This document shows positions 54,080 to 64,000 of a stretch of DNA of 64,000 nt, in pieces. The DNA lies in NCBI GenBank assembly GCA_016584305.1, contig JACEEZ010002650.1, positions 760,150 to 824,149 of the forward strand, given 5' to 3'. Both the position numbers and the translations under genes were made by a program. The notes below the pieces were generated by a model. That model saw only the letters and a list, made by a program, of their open reading frames with translations. It had not been told where the DNA came from and searched no databases. The DNA is from Chionoecetes opilio. Its lineage: Eukaryota > Arthropoda > Malacostraca > Decapoda > Majidae. How positions within the stretch are numbered: the stretch's first letter is position 1; each line of letters opens with the position of its first letter.

Positions 54080-55610
54080 CATGATTTCTGACACACCCTG
54101 TGATCAGGGTGTGTCTGGGTGAGTTTCAGAATGGGGTATAAAACCTTTTCCCACACTCTAGCATTCATGGTCTTAACCCCACTGTGTGTCAGGGTGTGTA
54201 TGGGTGAGGGTTCACTCTTTGTAGTAAAATCTTTTCCCACACTATAAAATTCAAAATTATTAACACCACGGTGGTCAGGGTGTGTTGTGGTGTGAGAGTC
54301 ACCTTTTGTAGCAAATATTTTCCCCCACTCTAAATACATCATAATTCTTAACACAACTGGTGTCAGGGTGTGTGTGACGGTGAGGTCACTCTTTGTAGTA
54401 AATTCTTTTCCCACACTCTAAACATTTCTGACTGCTTAACAACACTGTGTGTCAGGGTGTGTTTGGGAGCTGGACTCTTTCTAGCAAATCATTGGTCAAA
54501 TCCCTAAAACATTCATAATTCTTAACACCACTGTGTGTCAGGGTGTGTGTGGGTGAGGTGGACCCATGTAGCAAAATCCTTTTCCCACACTCTAAACTTT
54601 TCATTATTTCTAAACACCACTGTGTGCAGGGTGTGTATGGTGAAGGTGACCCATTGTAGCAAATCTTTTCCCACACCTAAACATTCATAAGTCTTAACAA
54701 CATGTGGGTCAGGGTGTGTGTGGTGAGGTGACCCATTGTAAGCAAATCTTTTCCCACCACTCTAAATATTCATAATTCTTAACACCACTGTGTGTCAGGG
54801 TGGTGTATGTGGGTCACTCTTTCTAGTAAATCTTATCCCACACTTCTAAACATTCATAATTCGTAACACACTGTGTGTAGGGTGTGTAATGGTGAGGTCA
54901 TCTTTCTAGTAAATCTTTCCCACAACTCTAAACCCCAATTCATATATTCTTAACACCACTGTGTGTCAGGGTGTGTGTGGTGATGTCACTCTTTCTTAGT
55001 AAATCTTTTCCCACACTCTAAACATTATAATTCTTAACACCACTGTGGGTCAGGGTGTGTGGTGGGTGAGGTCACTCTTTGTAGTAAATCTTGTCCCACA
55101 CTCTAAACATTCATAATTAGTAACACCACTGTGTGTCAGGGTGTGTGAGGTGAGGTCAACTCTTGTAGTAAAATCTTTTCCCCACACTCTAGGCATTCAT
55201 GATTCTTAACACACTGTGTGTCAGGGTGTGTTTGGTGAGCTGACTCTTTCTAGCCAATCTGTCACACTCTAAACATTCATAATCTTAAACAACACTGTGG
55301 GGTCAGGTGTGTGTGGTGAGGTTCACTCTTTTGTAGTAAATCTTTTCCACACTCTAAACATTCATAATTCTTAACATCACGTGTTGTCAGGGTGTGTGAG
55401 GTGTAGGTCACTCTTTGTAGAAATCTTTCCCCACACTCTAGCATTCATGATTCTTAACACACCACTGTGTGTTCAGGGTGTGTTGGTGAGCTGGACTCTT
55501 TCTAGCAAATCTTGTCCCACAATCTAAACAGTCAAATTCTAACACCACTGTGTGTCACAGGGTGTGTGCGGTGAGTGACTCTTGGTAGTAATCTCTCATC
55601 GAGTCAGCGA
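54080..55610 (-). pseudogene. Decayed C2H2 zinc-finger array, copy 2
   Basis: Counterpart of 45330-46754. The words [16 protein letters not shown] and FTTKSDL are visible in all three frames because a frameshift occurs in nearly every 84-bp unit. It ends beside CGAGTCAGCGAGAGAGACGC, like copy 1. Confidence 0.75.
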
Positions 55611-55911
55611 GAGAGACGCTGGCTGTTATATAGAAACCGGCTTTTAAATGTATCTACATGTTACATAGTCACTTGAATATTTTTAATACGTTCAAAACGT
55701 ATTGAATCTATAATTTGCAAAAAATACTGATGCTATATCGAATATCTTTAAAGTAATCACTATGGATTTTGATTTGACTAAGAAAGTTGGACTTCATCTT
55801 TGCATACAAAGACAATCACGAAGCGACTGACGATGCAGACGGGACGAACTAGTCAGAGCGAAGAAAAAAAAACCAACGGAGATTGACGAGCTAGACGGAA
55901 AAAAGTGCTAC

Positions 55912-56600
55912 CGTAGATAACCAGTGAAGTCGCCAGTTCTACGTTCTTTGTTATTCTACAGACATGTGGTGGCCGTTAATACTTACATTTCTACATCCCA
56001 TGATTGTCAGGAAAAGTTAGAAGGGGCTATCTGGAAAGTCTGTGTCATTTGTGTCTTCATCTGTGTCATATTAGGGCTATCAAAATGAACAAATACAAAA
56101 ATAAAACCGAGTGGCGACCTAACTATAACCTACTTACAGTAACGTCGCCAGCTAGTATTCAACCCAAAACAGGTGAGTCGCCACTCTGGGGAATTCAGGG
56201 AAATTAAGGTAAAGTAAAACAAGTCTCTATATATATTAGCTGAGGAAGGATGCTCTGAGAGTATATAAAAATTCCTCTGCCAACGTGAAATAAATTTCTA
56301 TTCAAGTTGATAGATCTGGCAGTCTGACGTACTTGCGCCCGAAAAAGCTATTGTTACGGTCTGTCATCGCGCGAATGAAAAACGTGAAGAAGCCAAATGC
56401 GCAAACAGTTATATTTGCAGATACAAAGATAAAACACAACGCTGAAAACAGGGTAGAGTATAAGTCAGATATAAAACTACTGTGTAAACATCTTCAGTGG
56501 CACTATAAAAAAACCAGTAGTGATGCTATAATTCGTTAATATTTTTTTGGCGCCTGCGCACTTCACTGCAGGTGGCGACTTCACTGGTACCTACGGTAGT
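55912..56600. mobile_element. Family-M MITE, copy 4 (noisy)
   Basis: Runs from CCGTAGATAACCAGTGAAGT to CTTCACTGGTACCTACGG, with indels, in the same orientation as 47048-47710. Confidence 0.8.
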
Positions 56601-57156
56601 GTGACGGCCGCCTTTAGTGAAACTAGCGGGGGATGTCGGGGGGGGGGGGGGGGGACATTTGTGTCAGGGAGCCGTATGGTCAACAAAGAGTATTGTTCTA
56701 AACTGCAGATTTTACAACGAAACTTTTTTTCTGATGTTTGGATGGCGTTATTGAATGACTCTGGCACGCGTTTTTGTCGGCAATCAATGTTTGTTACAGG
56801 TGTGGGGGTGCCGCCCCCGCCCCTCCCGCCCCGCCCCGCAAACCTTGCCTCCGCCTTGCACCGCCGTATTACATTAATGATCTATTTGCTTATTTTTATA
56901 CATACCTTCTTTCATGTTCATGATTTCAGACTTTAAAAGCCCCACTACGATACAATTACCGGAGAAACACCACCAAACGTTCTGACCCGACTTTGCAGTT
57001 GTTGTCCCCCTGCGCCTCAGGTGTGGAGGCGGTGTCCTTGGGCTGCAGTCAGTTCGTACACACAGTTGGTTCGTTGTTGTTGTTTTGAGGGGTGATGGCG
57101 AAAATCGACGATATTCGCCATGGATACAGCCGTGAATGAACACAGTCGGGACAGTG

Positions 57157-60100
57157 ATTAGTCTTCCTCAGGAGGCACAGGTGAGGAGGTGACGGCGGGG
57201 CGTCGGATGGGTTGGACGGCAAGCGGGCGGCCAGCAGGGTGGCAGGTCAAAAAGGTGGTGACGTTCAGGGCGTGAGTGACCACGTAGTAAGTTGTCGGGG
57301 GAGTGGAAGCGAGGGAACTGCAGCAGGAAGTGGTTCCAATGGCTCCGGGACGTCCTGCACATTGGCAGTACGGGTCGGGCGTGAGCTGCAGACGATGCAG
57401 GTGTGCTCTGAGTGTTTGTGGGGACGATTCCTCAGGGGGTGAGGGCGACATCCAAGACGCGGGGACGTTGTCTTATTCCACGGCTGCGGGGCGGAGTCGG
57501 TTACGATATTGACCCATGGGGTGGCACGGAGGGCGTCGCCGGAGCGTAACCTATCCAGCGGAGCGGCCAGACATGAGAAATGAGGACGCTGGGCGGTGGG
57601 AGGCGGCAGCGGGAGGGGGGTGATGTTACCTCCGAGAGTGCCATCTTTGCAGCAGCATCAGCTACACTCGTTCCCCGGATATTGCAGTGGGAGGCACCCA
57701 CTGCAAGGTGATCTTCCAGCCCACTGAGGTGGGGAGAGGAGTAGCCGTTGCAGGAGTGGAACCATGGCTGTGGAGGAAAGCCGGGCGACGGGAGAGGAGG
57801 GAGATGGAGGGAGGAGAGAGAGTCTGTGTAGATCACCAACTCTGGCTGGGGAGGCGTAGGTGGGTCAGGTAAGACACAGCTGGAATGGCGAAGAGTTCTG
57901 CCCGTCAGACCGCCGTTTCAGGGGGCAGCCGCCACGTCTGCAGATGTTGGGGCGAGGGTCAATAGGGACGGCAGAGCCTGTAGACGGAATGGGTGGGGGG
58001 AGTGAGAGCCGTCAGGAAGATCTTAGGTGGTTGTGGTAGAGTGACGTGTCGAGGACGGAATAAAGGAGCTGCCAGGACGATAGCTAAGTTTTTTGGGAGG
58101 AAGATCGGGATATTCAGGGCAACCAACGGGAAATGTCCAGGCCAGGAGGGACCGGGGAGTGTTGGGCTGATGGGCCTGAGTAGGAGTTGGTGGCAGGTTC
58201 AGCACAGAGTGGGCATCAGTGCACGGACCAGTAGGGGATGACGGGTCCAGGAAGCCAGACTGGAGTGTGAGGTCCACCACCGGAGTTGGCATAGAGAGTG
58301 GCGAGGGGTGGGATGGTGGGCAGTTATGGGACATGATGTGGTGGTTACTGGCTACAGGGACCCATCCTGTGGACCTGCAACGGGTGGATACCGCCTTGCG
58401 TGTAGGGCGATGACAGGTGAGGACCTCATGGCCCCATGGAGATCCTCAGGGCCGCATTGTGCAGGCCATCGTCAGTTTTCCTGAGGGTGAAAGGGCCGCC
58501 TGAGCATTAAATGCAGCTGCCATAGACACCTTAGATTCTGATGGCGCCTGGTAGTAGTGCAAAAGGAGGTCAGAACTGGCCCCCCAGCGGACACCAGCCA
58601 CCCGCTTCATGTATGTTGAGGCGCCTGTTGCAAGGTGGTACGGGGTACTCAATTATGATGAGACCAGGTCAGGCGGGGGACCATCCAGCGCATACCGAGG
58701 AAGGTGTGGGAACCTTGTGTAAGGCACCGGGGAGCACTAAGGGTGGACAGGGGTGGAGAGCGGACAGGCTGAGGGTGAAGCACATAAGGGCAGCTTTTTT
58801 GGGAGCATATTAATTGAGGAGACCCAGTCCTCACCCAGTCAGTTAGTGTATCCGCTGCCTCTGCACGCATTAGCTGTCCTGGGCCTGAGTGTTGGCTCTT
58901 GCTGATGATGGTAATGTCGTCTGCATAGGATAAGAAGGTGAGAGGGGGAGGAATGTGGAGGTCTGAGAGGAGGAACATGAAACAGCAAGGGCTGAGGATG
59001 GAACCCTGCTGGCACTCCTCTCTGCAGTGGACGGAAGGAGAGGTGGATGCACCAACCGCAACCTGAACAGACACGGCCTGACAAGATATACCGGAGCAGG
59101 CGAGGGGTGGGGTCCCGTGATCTCCCATGGAAGCAAACTACGGAGATGCCTTCGTGAGACGCAGAAGGCAAATGCTCCCCTAGATTACAAAGAGGGAGTC
59201 ATGACCTCCCTACCCCGGTAAGTATCGCAGATGTGATTACTGCCAGCTGCGCCAGGACATCCTAGGGGGGTGCTCCTGCGGGGCCTGAAGCCACACGGGA
59301 CCTCTCTCAGGAAGATGGCCATCCTCCAGCCACCAGAATAGGCGAGTGGCCACCAGTCGCTCCAGGGAGCTACCCACGCAGGAGAGGAGAGCGATAGGGC
59401 GGTATGGGAAGGGAGTGTGGGTCCTTCCGGGTTCGGGTATAGGTAGAGGGTGGAGGATTTCCAGAACGTAGGAAAGACGCCCCGAAGCCAACTGGTGTTG
59501 AAGAGGGAGAGTGCCGATGGACTTCAAGGGAGGTGTCCATGTGATGCAGGAACTACATACGGACATTATCCGGCCCGCAGTTTTCCCTGGCCTAAGGTGG
59601 ACAAGGCGGTCCATTCCATCAGTCGGAAAGGGATGGTGAGTGCCGGGGGATGCCAGGAGGACAAAAAGCAGGATTAGTGCCGCATTGAAGGTAAGGGATG
59701 ACGCGAGAGGAGAACGGAGGAACAAATATTGTCCTGATCGGGTGCGGCAAGCAATGCAGCTTCGCGGTCATCTAGTGAGGGGGTTGGCACATCCTTCAGG
59801 GGCAGTGAGAGGCGTTGTTTTTTACCCTCCATGGAGTGGAAAAAATCCCACGTAAGATTTGGTGGAGGGAGGATGGAGAGAGGGAAGCGCCAGTGGGAGC
59901 CCCACGCCTTCCTCTGGGCAAGGAGGATGGTCCTGGCACATATGCATCGGATCTACGATATTGAGCCCCAAGCTGTAGTGTGGGGACTTCGAGCCATAGG
60001 TTCCATGCCCTTCCTACGGGCCTTGACGGCTGGCGAGTCGTCGTTCCCACCAAGATTTGCCCGGTGGGACGGCGAGGGCGCGACGCGTCGAGAGATGGAG

Positions 60101-60543
60101 GCAGCCTTTCCCGCGTCCTCAGGATGTGGAAAGGGAGGCATCGGCGTCCTCCAGGGGAAGGGAGGAGAGATCCGGGTGGGTCGTGGAGTGCCGCCTCGTA
60201 GAGGGGCCAGCCGGAAGGAGTGAGTTTCCAACGAGGCAGGCAACCGGGGTGAGGCCTGGTCAGTGAGGCAGGGAAGGAGGCGAGGAGGGGAAGGTGATCA
60301 CTCCCCATGTAAGGGCCAGTGGTGACGGTCATGGCACGAAGGCTGGGTCCCCAAGGAATAGGTCCAATACAGAAGTGGCACCCGTGTGGGGATGGTAAGG
60401 GTAGGCAGGACCGGGGGTGAAAGAAGGGACAGGCGAGGCGAGTCAAGGAGAGGCATGAAAAGAGCGCCCTCCCGTGAGGTGTTGGTGAGGTGAGAGAGGG
60501 AGGTCGGTTCCCAGCACCTGTGATGGGCATTAAAGTCACCCAT
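57157..60543 (-). pseudogene. I-like LINE ORF2: endonuclease, reverse transcriptase, RNase H (broken)
   Basis: Endonuclease: MGDFNAHHRCWEPTSLSHLT near 60500-60543. Reverse transcriptase: PIPEPGRTHTPFPYRPIALL and SCVGSSLERLVATRLFWWLE (about 59300-59430), QQGSILSPCCFMFLLSDL and the catalytic YADD (58916-58927). RNase H: VIYTDSLSSLH and SHCNIRGTSVADAAAKMALS (57600-57839), carrying the conserved Asp and a GxxxADxxAK word. The tail (57157-57451) has RLQLTPDPYCQ. A reverse transcriptase followed by RNase H places it in the I group. At least six frame changes occur along the ORF, so no full product can be made from the sequence as given. Confidence 0.78.
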
Positions 60544-61414
60544 GATGAAACAGGCGGAGGAAGGAGGGAAAAAGTAGTGAGTCAGTTCCCGGTATGTGGC
60601 ACCTCAGCGTGTAGGCCAGACCGCTATGGATAACTCACCTGTTGCGTAGCAACCCTGGCTTGCGACCCACTTCGAGGTGCCCGTGCTCGCCACTGTGGGA
60701 GGGCAAGGGGGGAATGGGGTCAAGGGAGTCGTGAATTGCAAGGAGGACGCCACCTCACGCCCCTGGGGTCTGTCCCTCGGAGAGGTGTAGCGGTTAGGTT
60801 GAGGGAGAGGGGGGGGAGAGCCAGTCTCCACAACCCAACCACAGCAGGTAAAGTTTTTCCCCAAGTAAGGTCTTGAACTCGGGGGTCTTCCAGAGCAGGG
60901 GAACGGGCATATCCATAGGAGAAGGGAGAGGCCTAGCCGGAAGGAAAACGTTGAGGACGGAGAGAGTGCTGCAGAGGACTGGCTAGTATGCGGGGGACTG
61001 ACGAGCCCTGGTGGATTAAAGGCGGTAATCTTCCATGAGAAGGGTGACATCTGCGGCATGACGTTGTGTCTTGTCATGGACGGAACAGGATGCGGAGGGG
61101 GTCGCAATTGAGGCGTGTTGGCGGTGGGGGTGGCCCAGGAAGGGTGGGGCGAGAAGCAGCACAGGGGTAAGAGGAGCGCAGGCACGGCATCGTCCCGAGA
61201 GAGGAAAAAGGGACGGCGGATGGGGGACTTCCGCCTCTGTCGTGAAGGTGGGTGGGTTTCAACAGGGGAGGCAGGAGAATATGAACCCCCAGAGGCGCCA
61301 TGGGTGCAGCCGGCTGGGGGGACGATCGTACATAGCGTCTGGGTCTCGGGGGAAGGGGCCGCGAGGAAAGGGGAGAAGGGGGAAGAGGGTCCCGGGAGGG
61401 TCATTCATCCTCCG

Positions 61415-62622
61415 TTAGGGTCCTGTAATACAGTGTACCTGTTCCCCGTGGAAAACAGAGGAATAAGCGATATCGGGTGGACGGCCCTGGGTGGTGATGC
61501 AGCCATAGGGAATGGCAAGTGAGAGGTCGTGAGGAGGAGGTGGGCGGAATGTCGGGAGTGGGAGGGCCGCAGACGCGGTTGATGTCAGGAAGGGGGCATC
61601 CCTTCCTGGACCAGCCTGCGTTACGTTGTTGGGCCTCCATGGGAAAGGGCAGTGGGCAGACCTGGGGGCCATGATGCCCCACACTGAAAACAGGAAGGGC
61701 CTGTCACAGGCAACTTCCGCCACTTGGCTCAGATGGGGGGGACGCTCGCAGCAGCCGCAGCGCACGGAAGATCGGCAGGTGTTGATGGAGTGGCCAACCT
61801 TTAGACAGGCAGGGCAACGGAGAGATCGGGAGCAGGTAGGGCTGGGACAGAACACCAGCGGCCAATGCACACCCTTGTGGTAAGGAACCTGTACCTTGAG
61901 ACGATCCACATACCATGGTGGAGCGGGGCAGGCTTCGGGGGGGGATCCACGAGACCTCCTCGATGTCACTGCCGTCCAGGCCCTCAGGGTACTGCGGAAT
62001 CTCCTCAAGGTCCTTAATTTCATCAGAGAGGGGACCCCCTTCCTATACTTTTGCGCCAGGGAACCGGGCCCCTCCGGTAGGCGGCAAGTAACTTGCCAGT
62101 CCCCTAGGTGAGGTGACGTCCTGTAGGATGGGCACCTTGGGGATGACACTCTCACACAGCGGCCACCACAAGGCTGATCCATTGACCTAGGGAAGCGGGT
62201 CTCCCCTCAATGATGACTTGCCAACGGGATGGTATGAAGTGCATGAGAGACCCGGCCGGGGTGAGAGAAAAACACCGGGCGCCATTACAGGCCCGGAGCA
62301 GGAAAGAACCTAGTTTCTTGTGTCGGGGGATGCTGCGGCCCAGGGGCAGCTGCAGTGGATCCTGGGGCAGCGCAGGGAAACCCTGGCCCAGCTGTGCTGG
62401 ACCGGGGTGCTGCTGCTGCCTTGGGGCTGCTGCTTTTTGTTCCTGAGGGAGCGTTGGGTTTTCCCGGGGCTTCCTGGGCGGGGAGGGCGGGCCGCGCTTG
62501 TGGAAGAGCAGGGAATTCCCGGTTCGTCCATGTGCCCCAAAACCCAGGCAAAGACCGGCTGGGGCGGCCAAGGCCGCGAAGGAGGGCAGGACCAGGGGCA
62601 CAGGGGAGGGGGGAGAAGGCAC
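61415..62622 (-). pseudogene. I-like LINE ORF1 (gag-like, CCHC knuckles), broken
   Basis: The N-terminal part is Pro/Ala-rich (about 62200-62622, in more than one frame). Then come SRWQVIIEGRPASL and YVDRLKVQVPYHKGVHWPLV. A cysteine-rich block follows: RCPACLKVGHSINTC (CCHC-type knuckle), RCGCCERPPHLSQ, and a third knuckle whose first cysteines are lost (FSVWGIMAPRSAHCPF). Three knuckles are usual for I and Jockey gag proteins, which coat the element RNA. Frame change between 62182 and 62152. Confidence 0.72.
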
Positions 62623-62749
62623 AAACCTAAGGTTTTAACGAGGGCGGGGGCGGCGCACCCCAACCCAACCGGTCCCCGGGAAAATGTTAGTCCAAAGCGA
62701 CACGCCCAAAACCCGACGGTGGTTCACGAGCCCCAAACAAGTGGTTTCG

Positions 62750-64000
62750 GGGTCTATATGAAACCATAGTATTTTCGTACACTAGCCAAGTGAACTTGAT
62801 TACTGAGTTACGAATCGACCCAAAGTATGTCGAAAAAACTAAAAATCAGTGACGAAACAACAAACAAAACTTGGTACAAAACCCACTTGTGTATGTACCC
62901 GTGAGCGTGTCCTTACCCACGGTTCTTTTCTTTTCTGGCCCTTTCTGCTTTTACGCTTTGTGGGGGGGGGTTTTGTCAAGCTCGGGGGTGAACTTGAACA
63001 TATCTTCCTTCTTTGCCCTCTGAGCCCTTTTTCCCCCCCACCTGGGGGAGAGAAGGGCACAACGGGCAGTATATACACAGACATAAATCCCTTATCACCT
63101 ACCCTCCTATCGTCTTCTACATTCCCAGCAATCTTTTTCCCCCAAACCTGCTTTAAAAAATCTTAGTTATTTCTACTATTTCCTTTTTCCCTCTTACTCC
63201 CAACGTCCTAGCCAGTAAGGGTTCCCCCCTCCACCTCGATTCCCCTATCCCCCTTTACCGCTCCATCATCCTAATATGGACTGTATCAGCCCCCCTCCTC
63301 TCCTGCTCATATCTGCACCCTAAATTTTCAAGTGTTCATAGTTTTCCCCTTTTTCTCTACGAATTTAAGGGCCCGCCAGGGGGAGATGCTGAAGGAGCTA
63401 GGGGGGCCCTATCCACGGGCCCTGTGGGAAGGGGAAAGCCCTCCCCCCGCTATGTTCACGAGATTTCTGCCCTTTGTGGCACCGTAAAGGCGCGAAAAAA
63501 TAGGCATGGTCAGACCCTGACTTTGTGAGCTGCTGCTGGCCTTTTACAGACATTCTCTTTGTTTATAAAAAAATACAGCCTTGTTTTAGTTCCCACAACG
63601 TAAAAAATTGGTGTTTTCTATAAAAAGTGTTGAAGTGGTATGAATTGATCGTGAAAGACTAAAGCGGCACTATAGGGGTTTTTATAAGCTTATTGCGGCG
63701 ATAAAAATTTGTGTTGGGGTTGGGGGCGGGTTTGGGCCAAGCGACTGGAAAGTGTCACCCCCGGGTCCGCCCCCCACTAAAATGTACATTTACGGGATTA
63801 TCATATTTCCGATGAATTTAGGACAACTGGGAAATACCATCATCTCAGAGCATTAGTGCATATCTCTGTATAAAAATACGAAACTTACCTATAATAAAAA
63901 TAATGAGAGCAAAATGAGATCGTGTATAAATATTATTTCTTTTACCCATTTTACTCAATCCCCCTTTTTCCCCGTACTTTTTCTTGCATTACATTTTTTC
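62750..64000. repeat. Copy 2 continuation, matching 48181-49170 and 51170-51430
   Basis: GGTCTATATGAAACCATAGT resumes the copy-1 sequence directly after the LINE. It includes a damaged LINE C-terminal fragment (63080-63370) and another AGATGCTGA block (from 63387). Dense indels; no supported gene. The window ends inside this repeat. Confidence 0.75.

Larger units (their letters stand above)
51532..57073. repeat. Copy 2 of the 42.8-48.18 kb region, indel-rich
   Basis: The order of landmarks is identical to copy 1. A truncated family-M MITE (51532-52089) is followed by the Harbinger-like left end (GGCGGCGTCACACTAGCAC near 52260), the palindrome (about 52937-53526) and the zinc-finger array (54080-55600, minus). 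The GGATTTTGATTTGACTAAG frame (55763), a family-M MITE (about 55912-56600) and the GC-rich block (56790) follow. Differences from copy 1 are mostly one-base insertions or deletions, often in short homopolymers. Confidence 0.88.
57074..62734 (-). mobile_element. 5.7-kb I-like LINE
   Basis: Near full-length: gag-like ORF1, endonuclease, reverse transcriptase and RNase H, all on the minus strand. Bounded by ACACACAGTTGGTTCG (57058-57073) and AAACAAGTGGTTTCG (62735-62749), a degenerate ~15-bp duplication of the site that is empty at 48161-48178. GC-rich compared with its surroundings. Many frame breaks. Confidence 0.82.

Noticed and set aside
59831..60223. Plus-strand frames within the I-like LINE
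   Set aside because: Shadows of the GC-rich LINE coding strand; no family similarity.

Overview
The window looks like nuclear DNA of an arthropod, most probably a decapod crustacean. This is inferred from the animal gene, the very heavy microsatellite and minisatellite load, the mix of non-LTR retrotransposon families (CR1/L2-like, RTE-like, Jockey-like, I-like), the many TA-flanked terminal-inverted-repeat (TIR) elements, and GGTTAGG-rich words. No bacterial operons, tRNA or rRNA genes, CRISPR arrays or phage genes are visible.

Layout. From about 1.9 to 39.4 kb, plus strand, lies the 3' part of one host gene. Its exons encode the C-terminal gamma-tubulin-binding (GRIP2) half of gamma-tubulin complex component 6 (GCP6). 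I place seven exons (1932-2073, 3258-3444, 20322-20489, 22287-22402, 23179-23288, 32991-33193, 38890-39005) and a poly(A) signal at 39409. Splice phases agree at every junction except between the second and third placed exons. There about 17 kb, much of it low-quality or repetitive, hides at least one exon. The introns are packed with mobile elements and long minisatellites. In at least three introns the minisatellite unit is a copy of the gene's own splice site. The 1.8-kb intron carries a 26-bp satellite, and the 9.7-kb intron a GC-rich 28-bp satellite of nearly 3 kb.

Mobile elements in the gene include: an RTE-like LINE with a 14-bp target duplication, split by a foldback element; a CR1/L2-like LINE split by a TA-flanked element; a tRNA-derived SINE whose 3' tail matches the LINE tails; and a three-level nest of a BED-finger hAT transposon, a TA-flanked TIR element and a second TA-flanked TIR element.

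From about 40.6 to 41.6 kb, minus strand, lies an intact seven-finger C2H2 zinc-finger gene. From about 42.7 to 64 kb the sequence consists of two copies of one region. Copy 1 is about 42.8-49.2 kb and is clean. Copy 2 is about 51.5-57.07 kb plus 62.7-63.4 kb and is riddled with single-base indels. Each copy holds a Harbinger-like TIR element carrying a decayed array of about 17 zinc-finger units. Copy 2 alone carries a 5.7-kb I-like LINE (gag zinc knuckles, endonuclease, reverse transcriptase, RNase H), and copy 1 preserves the empty site. Between the copies is a cluster of large inverted repeats.

Sequence quality is uneven. About 13.05-19.5 kb and 49.3-64 kb show homopolymer expansion and frequent indels, so broken reading frames there may be assembly errors. 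The long open frames over the satellites are repeat artefacts, not genes.
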